NCBI GenBank assembly: GCA_020466095.1
Contig: CM035806.1
Location: forward strand, 111,383,401 to 111,447,400
Origin: Chlorops oryzae
Taxonomy: Eukaryota > Arthropoda > Insecta > Diptera > Chloropidae
Direction of reading: 5' to 3'
Length of the DNA: 64,000 nt
Below are positions 44,527 to 55,607 of the stretch, in pieces. Under the pieces are notes generated by a model that did not search any database, was not told the DNA's origin, and saw nothing but the letters and a program-made list of their open reading frames with translations. The position numbers and the translations under genes are program-made. The first letter of the stretch is position 1, and each line of letters begins with the position of its first letter.

Positions 44527-47500
44527 ATGAGGTGTCTGCAAGGCAACTTACAACATGCCAAGGCTGCCTCGGCAGTCTTGACGCAGCGCCTCATCTCGGA
44601 AAAGATTGACCTCGACCTAATCCAGGAGCTGTATATTTACGAGAACCAGATATGGTGCCTAAAAGGTAAGCTACTATACGACCACCTCAGTAGTGGTCGA
44701 CCTAGAGCTTGTATTGTGGTAAGAGAAGATATTAATGCTTTCATTATTCCACAGCATACCAACAAAGACCAGGTCGCAGCACTTATAGCCGCTGACACCC
44801 CCACAGGAAAGATGGAGTTCATCATATGCTCAGCTTACCTGCCCGGGGACTCAACGGACATAAAATTCCTAGCAATGAAGGGCCTAGTGGAATACAGTGT
44901 GGAAAGTAGGAAACCGCTTATCATTGGCAGTGACGCAAATGCACACCATACGATATGGGGCAGCACCGACGTAAATAACAGAGGTGAGTGCCTACTTGAA
45001 TTTATTACCAGTAATAAACATAGGCAATAGGCCTACATTTATAAACAGAATTAGGGAAGAGTTCTTAGACATTACCCTAAGCACATCATATATTATGCAC
45101 TTTATCAAAAACTGGGAAGTTTCCACGGAAACATCCATGTCTGATCATCGCAATATCACCTTTGATATTGATCTATGTCACAAAACTACTGAGACGTTCA
45201 GGGCTCCCAGATCCACAAACTGGAACCTCTATGCAGATTCACTTGAAGGTAACCTGACTATGCACAAACGTACAATCGGTAAGGGGTCTGACCTAGAACT
45301 AGCGAGTGCCACATTAAGTACAACTATCACACATGCCTACCATGAGGCCTGTCCGGTCAAAACTAAGACTGGAAACAGAATCGCACCATGGTGGAACAAA
45401 AATTTAGCCAAACTAAGAGCCGAATCCCGGCGGCTCTTTAACAGGGCTAAAGGTGCAATCAGTGATGCCATAAGATTCCATAACAGAACATAACATAATC
45501 AGCTGATTCGATCTATTCAATACATTTTGCATGCAAGTGGTTAGTCAACCCATAACATAACTTACCATAACAGAAGAAGCTGTAGAAAATAGATTTTTCT
45601 TATGGCGTGTTATGTTAGAGCGAATCAGCTGATATTTATGAGTGCTGCCAAATGTTTCCTAAATCTGCCATATTTCCCCTTTTACGGAAATTGCCAAGAG
45701 TCTGCAATTACAACTCTTTTAAATATGATAAAAGCTATAATTATATATTTTTTTATATATAATGATATATGGCAATATTTTTCACCCTATTTAGAAGTGT
45801 TTGTTTTAACTTTTTTTTCAAGAAATCATAATAAGTTGCGCTTTTCCCGAAATAATTTTTTCTCTCTTTCCCTAAGGTGCGCACATTCTTATCATATTGC
45901 AACATCGGCTCCTATGTGCTCTTATGGATTCTTATGTCTTCACTGACTACTGAAAAAGCGCTTGTGTTATTTTATGTTATGTTCTGTTCTGTTATGGAAT
46001 CTTATGGCATCACTGATTGCACCTTAAATCCTATGGTGAATGGGATAATTATAAGAATGCATTAACGGCATACAATAAAGAAATTAGAAGGGCGAAAAGA
46101 GAATCTTGGAGAAACTTCTGCTCAGGGCTGCAGAACCTAAGCAGTAGTGCTAAGCTCCAGAAACTTATTTCCAAGAACCACACTAATCCGATCGAGCTGC
46201 TGAAGCGACCCGACGGAACATATACTGAGGACTGCAGAGAATCACTTATACTTCTCACAGAAACCCACTTTCCGGGATCCATCCTTTACGAACGATCTAA
46301 CACCGAGCTCGACACGCAGGGCAATAATAGACCTAGTTCCGCCGATTGGGAAATTGCTCGTAAAATCTTCAATGCTGACAAAATTGAATGGGCTGTCACT
46401 CATTCTCTCCTTTCAAAGCCCCGAGAGTGGATGGAATATTCCCAGCACTGCTCCAAAAAGGGGTTTGCAACTTGATGGCGTGCCTTATCACTCTGTTCAG
46501 AGCAGGGCTGGCGTTGGGCAACATAGCCACAAGTTGGAAGGAAGTTAGTGTTCGGTACATACCTAAATGGGGGGAAAGGCCGGCAACCTACCGAAATCCT
46601 ATAGGCCAAATAAACTGACATCTTTTCTCCTCAAGACAATGGAGAAAATTGTAAATACTCTTCACACCCATCAATATGCGTATCAACAAAATAAATCCAC
46701 GACTCATGCTCTTCATAGCCTCACTGGTAAAATACAGGAGTCTGTGGATTGCAAAGAGTTCGCAGTGGGCTGTTTTCTTGATATTGAGGGAGCCTTTGAT
46801 AATACGGATCACTCATATACGGAAAACTTCCTTCTGAATAAAGGCGTTGATAATACAACACTGACGTGGATAAGCAGTCTATTAAGGTCAAGAGTTGTCT
46901 GCTCTACTCTAGGCAACACCGAAATTAAGGCTTGCGCTGCAAAAGGATGCCCACAAGGGGGCGTTTTATCGCCATTACTGTGGTCAGTCGTAGCTGATGA
47001 GCTAAAACATCGTCTAAGTGCTGAAAGAATCGAGGTGCAAGGATACGCTGATGGCATCGTTATTCCTATAAGGGGAAAATACGAAGACACGATCTCGTAT
47101 CGCCTTTAACATGCCCTGAACATCGTCACTAGATGGTGTAGAGAAGCTAAACTGAATGTCAATCCAAAAAAGACAAACATCGTCATTTTCACAAAGAAAA
47201 GAAATAGGGAGCAATTTGCAAACCCATCTCTTAATAGGGAAATGATACCATTTGTCAACCAGGTCAAATATCTGGGACTGACTCTTGATGAGAAAATGAC
47301 CTGGAACGCTCATCTTGAAAACACAATTCGTAAAGCCAGAGCGGCGCCTTGGACCAGCCGACGCCTTATTGGCAGAGACTGGGGCCTCAGTCCAAAGCTT
47401 AGTCTATGGATGTGCACAGCTATTGCCAGACCTATCGTATCATATGCAGCACCCATTTGGTATAATAAGGTCCAGCATAAAACTGCAAGAAATAGTCTAC

Positions 47501-48538
47501 GGAAACTCCAGAGACTTGCTTGCATCAGTAACAGTAGAGCCATGAGAACCGCGCCGACTGCAGCCTTAGAGGTTGCACTGGGACTACCTCCACTTCACCT
47601 ATTCATCAAGAAGGAGGCAATGGTTTTTGCAAAAAAACTCCTATTGCTGAATAAACAACCAATCAAACTGGAGTCCATCACCCAGATAGGGAAAATAATG
47701 CAAAGAGAGGAGGCACTAAACATCACCATATCTGACATTTGTTCACCTAAATACAACTTCCACAGAAATCTTCGTGTATCCATATCAGACAGAGATGACT
47801 GGGAACGAAAAAGACCAGATGCGCCGGAGACCGAAATCTTCGCAATGCCTAAGAGAATATAAAGAATTGGACTGTATCTGCAAGAACATATATATATTTT
47901 CTGACAGCAAAGCTGCACTCCTTGTGCTCAACTCGTTTAGAATCACATCTAAACTAGTCTGGGACTGTCTGCAACTACTTATAGAACTCTCATCGCGCAA
48001 CAGGGTTCATCTTATATGGATCCCAGATCACAGCCGGTTCGAGGGAAATGAGAAAGCAGATGAACTTGCAAGAAATGGAGCGGCTGCAATGTTTATTGGG
48101 CTGTTACCATATTGTGGTCCATCATGGAGCTTCTTCAAACTCCATACCATGATATAGCTTGAAACGACAACTCAGGAGGGATGGCAGGACACAGCCGGTC
48201 ACAAACAAGCTAAAGACTTCACGCCACTCATCTCAACGACCACAACAAGAGAGCTTTTAATGCTGAACTGAACTGGAATTCGACTTGTCACAGGCTTTCT
48301 TACTGAACATTGTCGAGTAAACAAGCACCTATCGAACCTTGGATTATCTCGAGACGACAGCTGCAGACTCTGTATCGAAGAAGAGGAAATAGCGGAGCAC
48401 ATCTTGTGCCACTGTGATATTCTAGCGAGATTCAGACTTCGTTACCTATACAGTGCCTATCCTTCCAGAGCTGAGGTAGGTAAAATCGCTCCACGGGACA
48501 TTGCGGCATTTCTGAATGCCACGCGCCTATTGAATTAG
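44527..48538 (+). pseudogene. ORF2: endonuclease, reverse transcriptase, RNase H
   Basis: Endonuclease: LQGNLQHAKAAS at the start, SDANAHHTIWGSTDVNNRG, and MSDH. RT: SYRPNKLTSFLLKTMEKI, CFLDIEGAFDNT, CPQGGVLSP, GYADGIVI, VKYLGLTLDEKMTW. RNase H: FSDSKAALLVL and GNEKADELARNGAA. Ends near TAG 48536-48538. Frame changes occur near 45015, 46400, 46600 and 47110, and the MITE splits the linker at RLFNRAK. The second catalytic Asp of the RT YADD box is Gly. Inactive. Confidence 0.85.
45451..46024. mobile_element. 574-bp MITE (AGGTGCAATCAGTG), copy 2, TSD TAA
   Basis: Same length and ends as 24049-24622. TAA outside both ends. Removing it rejoins the ORF2 frame between the RLFNRA and SYGEWDNY blocks, giving the empty site. 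Confidence 0.93.
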
Positions 48539-48600
48539 AAAAGGGTTGTCACAATAATCCTTGCAGGATGCAGTGACGTGGTGACCTGGTTCCCAAACTC

Positions 48601-48632
48601 ATCCCTAACCTTACCTAACCTAACCTAACCTA
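48601..48632 (+). repeat. CCTAA-type 3' tail
   Basis: Six successive CCTAA/CCTTA units close the non-LTR element, the same unit as the canonical insect telomere repeat (TTAGG on the other strand). Confidence 0.85.
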
Positions 48633-48711
48633 ACATATAATATATATAATCCCTTTGGGAGCGAGGAAAATTCCCCGCGAATCGGCTACACTAATTTTTT
48701 GGTGGTACATG

Positions 48712-48892
48712 TGAAAGAGCGGATTCCACACGCAGAAGAAGGAGTAAAATCCTTACTACGAGCTCGTTACTCAAAACAACGAATTATCCTTTAAAGGTAC
48801 AAAAACGTATTTTAAATATTCTTTATTATATATCCGTTCTCTCTCTATCTTAAAAATGTACATTTCGAAACGCAGGAAAACTTTTTGATTCA
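48712..48892 (-). repeat. 3' LTR of the minus-strand gypsy-type element
   Basis: Starts TGAAAGAGCGG; the inner end is placed at TTGATTCA because an AAGCGGGAAA purine tract (minus strand, 48893-48902) lies directly outside it. It shows the empty site of the mariner present in the other LTR. The inner edge is an estimate. Confidence 0.6.
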
Positions 48893-48949
48893 TTTCCCGC
48901 TTGTTTTATACGTTTCTACATGAAGAGTAAATCTTTTATTTTTCACTTA

Positions 48950-51900
48950 TTAGTCATGGCTTATAGTCGGCCCTTCCCGGCAAACTGAGGCGTCCTCGTC
49001 TCGATATTCAAAATCCTCCTCCAGGGGTAAACTACACCACGGTTTCATATTATCGGAGGAATACACGGTTGTATATTTTCGTTGCGTCTGTATCCCCGGT
49101 AGACTTGAAACGACATATCGATCTTTGTCCAACACAACTGTAACAATATACGGTCCATTGTACTTAGGGTCTAATTTACGTGACGTTCCAATGCCTTGGG
49201 GTTCGTTTGTAACAAGCACCAAATCATGCAGAGCATATTTAGTCGGCTGGCGATGGTTAACATCGAAACGCGTCTTAGCTTTTGAACGCGTCTCGTATAT
49301 CTTCCTGGCAGCTTCTTGTCTCATAAGATTGATCTCGTCTTCATTAATTACGTCGGTGTCATGTAATGCAGAAACCATTTTGTTCCCCAGTATGTCTCGT
49401 GGCTTAAAACTAAGCAATAGCTGTTGTGGCGTTCTGCCCGTAGATTTAATTGTCGTCGAATTTATCACCCATTGAACGCGTCGTTATTGCAGATCCCAAT
49501 GTTTCTCTTTGCTTTTGGCTGGTAAGAGCATACCGAGGATCGTCCTGTTCATACGCTTCACCTGTCCATTGGCGCGAGGTGTCCGTACAGCCGTTAAACC
49601 ATGTTTGATGTTGTTCTCGATACAATGTCGGTGAAAGTCCTTAGACGTGAAAGCGCTACCCCTATCCGATATAAGTTGCTTAGGCACCCCCATATAACTG
49701 GTAACTTCATTCAGCATATCTATTACGTGTCGCGCTGCCGTACTCTTGACTGGACGTATTACGGTGAACTTTGTAAAAGCGTCGACCACCACTAGAGCAT
49801 ACTCACTTCCTTTCGAGCTTTCGAGGAAAAGGACCCAAATGATCGATATGAAAAGGTACCGGTTCTGTGTCGTCAAAATGATATTCTCCTTCATGCCTTC
49901 CCCCACTCCGCTTGTTAAATGCACAATCTATGCACGACTTAACACACGACTTGACCAAATTCCGCATTCTCGGAAACCAAAAATATTTTTGTAAAATTTC
50001 GATGGTTTTCTCGATACTAGCATGAGCTGCCCCTTCGTGATGATGTCGCACCAGTTGTACTCTTATCGCGTGTGGCACCACGAACAAAAGGTTATCGTTA
50101 ACTCTTCGGAATAGGCAGTGATTTTTAATCTTGTAATCGGTGCACTCTGGCGTTTGTTTAAGCTCTGCATGCATCTGCATGGTATACAACCAGTCGTTGA
50201 CGTCGAGCGTTGCTTTATTTATGCCGTATCTTTTTGTTGTGCTTCCTCAACTGGCTTCCGACTACGGGCATCAACGTGTTCCATTATACTGCCTGGTCGG
50301 TGCTCAATATTGACGTCAAAATCCTGCACTCGCAACCACCACCTTGCAAATCGGGGTATCAGCTCTCGTTTTTTCATTGTGGTTGTAACCGCGCTGCAAT
50401 CTGTTAAAACCGTCACCATTTTACCATAAACATAATAACGGAAGCGTTCCAGTGCTTCCACCACCGCGAGCGTTTCCATTTGAAAGCTATGGAATTTACG
50501 TTCTGTCGGGCTGCTTGATCGACTAAAATATGCAAGCGGTTTCCATACTTTGTCCTCTAACTGTAATAGCAAGGCGGCAATCCCCACTGAACTGGCATCA
50601 GTTTGGATTTGATGTTCAGCACCCACCTTATATCCAGTAAGGATCGGTTTCGAACTGAAGGCACCTTTGAGATTGTTGAACGCGTTTTCTTGCTCGTCTT
50701 TCCATATGAAGGGTTCCCTTTTTCTCAGCAACTTTCGTATTGGCTCACTTATAATGGAATACTCAGGAACGAAACGTCTAAAATAGCCACTCAGACCGAG
50801 AAAACGCCGAACCTCCGTAACGTTAGTCGGTGCAGCGAACTTTTCAACAGCTGCCACTTTTACGGACCCTGGACTGATTCCATGCGGCGTCAATCGATGG
50901 CCTAGAAATTCTACAGAAGCTGATTAAAATGTACACTTACGTAAGTTTAGTGTAAGCTTAAGTTGGCGCAGAGCCTCAAACATTCGTTGCAGTTTTTCTA
51001 TTATCTCTTCGACATCGTTACTACCAATAAGGATGTCATCCATATAGTGAATATCTCCGTTTATTTTCTCACTATATGCATTAATCGTTGAAAAACAGCT
51101 GGGGCATTCTTCAACCCAAAACGCATCCGATTGAACTCATAAACACCGTCTGGTATCACAATTGCGGTATATTTGCGACTGCCCTCTTCAATCGGAATTT
51201 GGTAATATCCTGAGTTTAGGTCCAACGTCGTAAAATACTGAAATTTAGAAGCATCGTGCAACCTTTCCTCAATATTTGGAGTCAGGAATACTTCTTTAGG
51301 GGTATGAAGATTTAGCTTCCAATAGTCGACACAAAAACGTTCATCGCCACTCTTCTTCTTAACTAACAGTATCGGGCTGGTATATCTGGAAACTGATTTA
51401 AGGCTGGGTGTCTCATACAGCTGAAACTGAAAACTGAAACTGAATTCCATACAACAGCGACTGAAAAAAACTGTGACTGACTTGTTTCAGTCGCTGTTGT
51501 ATGGAATTCAGTTTCAGTTTTCAGTTTCAGCTGTATGCGACACACAGCCTTTAGAAATTATTTTATTTTCAAGCATGTCATTAATCATCTTTCTAATTAT
51601 GTCTTTTCGGCTCGGGGACACGATAGGGTTTTTGTGTGATCGGTTTGTTTGTGTTCAGCTCGATTTTCATTTCGACGACATCGGTTAATCCAATTTCAGA
51701 CATCTCGGTTGAAAAATCGTCATTATTTTCATTGATAATTTCGCCTATGGTTTGCTTCACTTCAGCATCGTCCACCTCGCAGATAATGTCCTCACTAGGA
51801 ATCAGTTTTCTCACGTTTTTTTCTTCGGTACTTCTCCACAACATGTTAAAGCCCTTGCTACAAACGTTGGCTGTAATGTCGGCATCAAGAAATATATCTT

Positions 51901-52147
51901 GTCCGATTAAGATATCCGACCCAACGATGTCATTCTCCGCAACATACAGTTCAATCCCTATCTCTACATCATCAATGAGAAGTTTTGTCGAAATTTTCCC
52001 GTCCAGAAATTTCTCAGCTCCACAGATTCCTTTTATTTTAAGTCGGCATTGAATTATTGGTATGCCCGTTTTGTTAGCAGCTGACCGTGATATCAAACTG
52101 CACTCGCTACCGGTATCAAGGATCGCTTGATATTTCACGTTACCCAT
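48950..52147 (-). pseudogene. pol: Gypsy-type pol: protease, RT, RNase H, integrase
   Basis: Reading leftwards: protease with LDTGSECSLIS (52115 area); RT with SPILLVKKKSG, FTTLDLNSGYYQI, FGLKNAPAVFQRL and YMDDIL near 51030; RNase H with QTDASSVGIAALLL; integrase zinc region with HHEGAAH and CVKSCIDC; core with Asp in IDHLGPF and Asp in SDRGSAF. The expected catalytic Glu appears as Lys in NGQVKRMNRT. Breaks at about 51600, 51060, 50900, 50200 and 49480. Not functional. Confidence 0.85.
51401..51550. mobile_element. 150-bp hairpin MITE, TSD TTA
   Basis: Almost the whole element is one inverted repeat, ends AGGCTGGGTGTC / GACACACAGCCT, with reiterated GAAACTGAAAACTG words. TTA is duplicated at 51398-51400 and 51551-51553. 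It interrupts pol just before the RT fingers. Confidence 0.85.
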
Positions 52148-52218
52148 TAGGACTACCTTCGCGAAGGGATTATCGGTTTCGACGCTACCCTTCCGAATAT
52201 TAGCCCTTTTTCCGCAAT

Positions 52219-53231
52219 TTACCGGCTCTCCCTTCCTATGAACTCGCTGACAATCAACGCAACGAGGACGAGTTGGTGGCTTCGGACACTTATTCGAGAG
52301 ATGCCCTGGTTCATTACAATTATAACAACGAAACTTGCTTGCGGCTCAATATCGGGACTATCAATTTTCGTCTTTTCATTACTAGTTGAACTTATTTTAG
52401 TACTGGTTGTCGGTACATTTCGCAAATATACATTCAGAACTTCACGCATTTCTTTCATTGAATGAAAACGGGTACTGCAATTGCATTTTGCATTTCCCGA
52501 TTCTTTAACCCATCTCGTGCATATTTTATTATAGCAGACTCACTGAGCTTAAAACTGTGTCCGAGGGAGTTTATTCGGAAACAGTAATCAGGGACAATCT
52601 CTCGCTGTTTACGCGTAGCCATCTTCATTCTGAAATGTATTTCACCTTCATCAACGTCCTGTTCGAACTCTTCTTTCAACGCTACTGAAAAATCCACCCA
52701 CGAAAAAAAGACTTAGGTTTGACCGTCTATCCACGACTTTAAGACTCCCTTTAGTTTATTATATACAGCGAGCAGCAGACATTTATCGTCCCACATATAA
52801 GCAAACCTTGCACTGTTTACACGCTTAATAAACTTATCAACAGGCATCTAATTTTCTCCAGTGGGTTCATAATCGGGAAGAGTATCGGCTATTTCACGTA
52901 CGGTAAAACTTCGATTTACCGCAATGTTCGTTGATGACGGTGCTTCCGATGCGTTGACTCTAACCAAGTCCCCATCTGGATCTTGCGATCCATTTTGTTG
53001 CATCTGAGTCATAATCGTTGAGAGCATCCCTTTTAACTCATCCAGCTGTCCTTGAAAGCTTACATAGTCCTCTCGAGCCTCCACCTCTATGATGAGCGTT
53101 CCCAAAGCTTCCGCCAGACGAGCCACCCATTCGTTTTTTTGACCGGTTGTCGCTAAATTCCGTTCACGCAAAAGTTCCTTTAATTTTTCTATCTTTAACG
53201 AACCCAGGTCCACGTTCGTCTTGGTACTCAT
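52219..53231 (-). pseudogene. gag: Gypsy-type gag with SAP-like start and zinc knuckle
   Basis: ATG at 53231. The first 60 residues (LKIEKLKELLRERNLATTGQ) look like a SAP-type helix pair that can bind nucleic acid. The middle (near 52697-52455) reads as gag capsid. CYNCNEPGHLSNKC near 52320 is a CCHC knuckle. Frame breaks at about 52850, 52700 and 52340 split it. Confidence 0.7.
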
Positions 53232-53299
53232 TTCGTCTTTGTTTCCCTAGCGTAGCAACCCTTTAGAATATTAATATCACGTAGTTATATATATATATA

Positions 53300-53703
53300 A
53301 GTTAAGCACTTGGCTATGGTGTTACGCAACCATTCTCGCCAACTTCTTTTTGATATTCACAATCAATTCCAATTCGGTCATTCACCGCTATTGCACAACC
53401 GATTCGATCACGTTGCACCTTCCTAAAATTCAAGTGCATGCACAACGTGATTGCTGAGCCTGCGTTTGATTACTTGCACGCGCATCCGGGAGCCGTGGGA
53501 AACGCCGACGCAGCAACATTAGGTTAAGTTAGCTCTTAAGTTTGACTTCATATGTTAATCAGTCTAATTCCAGGAGCCGTCAATACCGGTCAAATAAATT
53601 ATAACGTTCATATAAATTGTTGTTAAATTCTTTTAGTGGAAGCGGACTAGTTGGGTCCGCTGAAAATATTTTTTTATAAGGATCCATAGTAGATCCTTTA
53701 ACT
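53300..53703 (+). repeat. 5' LTR of the errantivirus
   Basis: 404 bp, AGTTAA...TTAACT ends. Matches 62021-62424. Confidence 0.95.
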
Positions 53704-53721
53704 GGCGCCCGAGCAGGGACC
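53703..53721 (+). promoter_or_regulatory. Primer binding site, tRNA-Lys type
   Basis: TGGCGCCCGAGCAGGGAC directly after the LTR starts with the TGGCGCCC shared by lysine-tRNA primed elements. tRNA identity is inferred from memory of the PBS family. Confidence 0.75.
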
Positions 53722-54288
53722 AGCAACATAAACGTCCTTAAAATATTTTTACTATTTTTGCTGGTCGCGAATCCCGTAAAAGCTCCTGGAAAGGACTCCG
53801 CAAAAAACAAAAAAAAAAAAAACATTTTTTAAATACAAAAAAAAAATAATAAAAAAATCAAAAATTTTTTAAAACGAATGTAAAAGAAAAAATAAGAATA
53901 AAAATCGCATTTAAGCGAAACAAAAAAAAAAAGAGGAAAAAATAATAATAAAAAATTAAAAAAAAAACGAATGTAAAGAAAAAATAAGAATAAAAATTGC
54001 ATTCAAGCGAACCTAAAAAGAAAAAAAATATAAAAAATATTTAAACGAACGTAAAGGAAAAAATAAGAATAAAAATCGCATTCAAGCGAATAATCTGTGC
54101 TGCAAGAAAGTGAATTTAATATAAGGTTCAAAGGTTTGGTGCGAAATAGCCTTTTTTCTATTCCTAGAAGGAAATAGCAATTTTTGTTGTCAAAGGCGGT
54201 GTGGAAGTGAAAAAGCCATTGAACTGTTGTTGGGGACCGCCATAGTGACAGTGAGCAACCGACGCAAATAGAATAAGGAAGCTGCTAG
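53722..54288 (+). other. A-rich leader with three direct repeats
   Basis: Unusually A-rich. Blocks at about 53875, 53968 and 54045 share CGAATGTAAAGAAAAAATAA and end in CGCATTTAAGCGAA-like sequence. In gypsy the same position carries the Su(Hw) insulator repeats; whether these blocks act that way is unknown. Confidence 0.7.
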
Positions 54289-54305
54289 ATGAAAATTCTT
54301 ATCCT
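54289..54305 (+). promoter_or_regulatory. Candidate first exon and splice donor for env mRNA
   Basis: ATG at 54289 followed after 17 nt by a GTGAGT donor. In unspliced RNA this ATG opens a six-codon frame ending in TGA before gag. The partner acceptor is at 60518-60519. Confidence 0.65.
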
Positions 54306-54374
54306 GTGAGTACTCGCAGAACTTATATTTTATATTTTTGTATATTTGCATTTTATATCTTGGCAAGTCATATC

Positions 54375-55607
54375 ATGGAGGAGCTCCAAAGATCAGTGAC
54401 ACAGTTGACAGGCGCGGTTAACGCACTAATAGAACAAGTCAGGAGCTCCGAAAGGAGAATAGGTGCTTTAAAAAATGTAGAACGTCCAGCACCTCCGATT
54501 GTCGATGCCGGCGTCGTGATAGCAGCTCCTAGACCTCCTCAGACTGAGGAAGAGCTGAAAGAAATTTCTAAGCTCCCTGATTGCGTTAAGGAGCTTCGCG
54601 CGGTCGAAGGAAATCCAGCCCAGTACATCTCGTGGGTTCATAACGTCGAGGCAATTTTGAACGACTATGAAATCGTGAGATCAAAACCGATCTACAGAGC
54701 TATTTTGCAGAGCGTGAGAGGAAAAATAAGGGGTGGTGCAGATGCTGCCCTTGTTTCTTACAACATCTTCGACGATGATTGGCCAACTATTAAAAAATGT
54801 CTCTCTTTGCACTACGCGGACAAGCGCGACATTCGAACCTTAGAGTATCAGCTAGGGCAGTTAACGCAGAAAGGGCAAAGGTTAGACGCTTTTTATGCTT
54901 TAGTGAACCATCAGCTTTCTCTCATAATCAATAAAGTGAAAACAGAATCGTACTCACAAGAAACGGTAAATGCGTTAGTCGAAGCCTATCGGAACAGGGC
55001 ACTGGACGTATTTGTCCGCGGGTTGGATGGCGATCTTTCACGGCTTATTTCAATCCAGAGACCACAAACGCTGCCCGAGGCATATACTTCTTGCCTCGAC
55101 ATCCAAAATCTGAATGTAAGGCGTTACCCGATTCACCCCTTAGGGATTCCCAATTCAATAACAATTCCGGTTAACCAAATGAGCAGAACCGAAACCAGAC
55201 AGAATCCACCACCAAGAAGATTCTCTTCTAATAGTTTCCCCCAAAATGCACCCAGAAGATCTTTTGATAATAGATTTAATAGTTATCCTCCACCGAGGCC
55301 AACAGCTCCAAAACCCAGTGAAAAAATGGACGTTGATCAATCAACGCAAAGTAAAAATGTTAACTATATGAATAGGCCGCAAAACTTCCAAAATTTTAAA
55401 AGAAGGGGGTCATCTTTGAATACCCCTATGAAATACCAGAAAATGTTCTATACGGTCCCGGCAGAAGAGGGCACGGGAGAATCGCCTGCACACACAGAAT
55501 TAGTAGCGAATGAAGCCGGCGAGGCCCAGGAAGACTCTCAGAATGAGCCTTGTTCAGACGAGGTAAATTTTACAACAGGAGCCTCGTTTCAGGCGTACCA
55601 TATCTAG
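54375..55607 (+). CDS. gag: Errantivirus gag
   Basis: 410 aa from ATG 54375 (the frame is open upstream only to the splice donor at 54306). Helical N-terminus (MEELQRSVTQLTGAV), capsid region with YISWVHNVEAIL and YADKRDIRTLEYQL, and an Arg/Pro-rich basic end (RRFSSNSF, FKRRGSS). No CCHC knuckle, as is usual in insect errantiviruses. The structural protein packages the RNA in virus-like particles in the cytoplasm. No stops; intact. Confidence 0.88.
   Translation: MEELQRSVTQLTGAVNALIEQVRSSERRIGALKNVERPAPPIVDAGVVIAAPRPPQTEEELKEISKLPDCVKELRAVEGNPAQYISWVHNVEAILNDYEIVRSKPIYRAILQSVRGKIRGGADAALVSYNIFDDDWPTIKKCLSLHYADKRDIRTLEYQLGQLTQKGQRLDAFYALVNHQLSLIINKVKTESYSQETVNALVEAYRNRALDVFVRGLDGDLSRLISIQRPQTLPEAYTSCLDIQNLNVRRYPIHPLGIPNSITIPVNQMSRTETRQNPPPRRFSSNSFPQNAPRRSFDNRFNSYPPPRPTAPKPSEKMDVDQSTQSKNVNYMNRPQNFQNFKRRGSSLNTPMKYQKMFYTVPAEEGTGESPAHTELVANEAGEAQEDSQNEPCSDEVNFTTGASFQAYHI
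55565..55571 (+). promoter_or_regulatory. -1 ribosomal slippery heptamer at gag/pol overlap
   Basis: In the gag frame the bases read A AAT TTT, a classic X XXY YYZ site, 36 nt before the gag stop. Slipping back one base moves ribosomes into the pol frame, which is open through the protease. The position fits the known -1 strategy of this group. Confidence 0.75.

Larger units (their letters stand above)
43790..48640 (+). mobile_element. Non-LTR retrotransposon with RNase H (LOA/I/R1-like), decayed
   Basis: Order: ORF1 fragment, APE-type endonuclease, RT, RNase H, then a short 3' region ending in CCTAA-type repeats. The RNase H excludes a plain jockey element and points to LOA, I or R1 relatives. 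It is 5'-truncated near 43790 and interrupted by the MITE 45451-46024. Confidence 0.85.

Noticed and set aside
54306..54374. Upstream extension of errantivirus gag from GTG 54306
   Set aside because: The GTG is the GTGAGT splice donor, and an ATG with a typical gag start lies at 54375.
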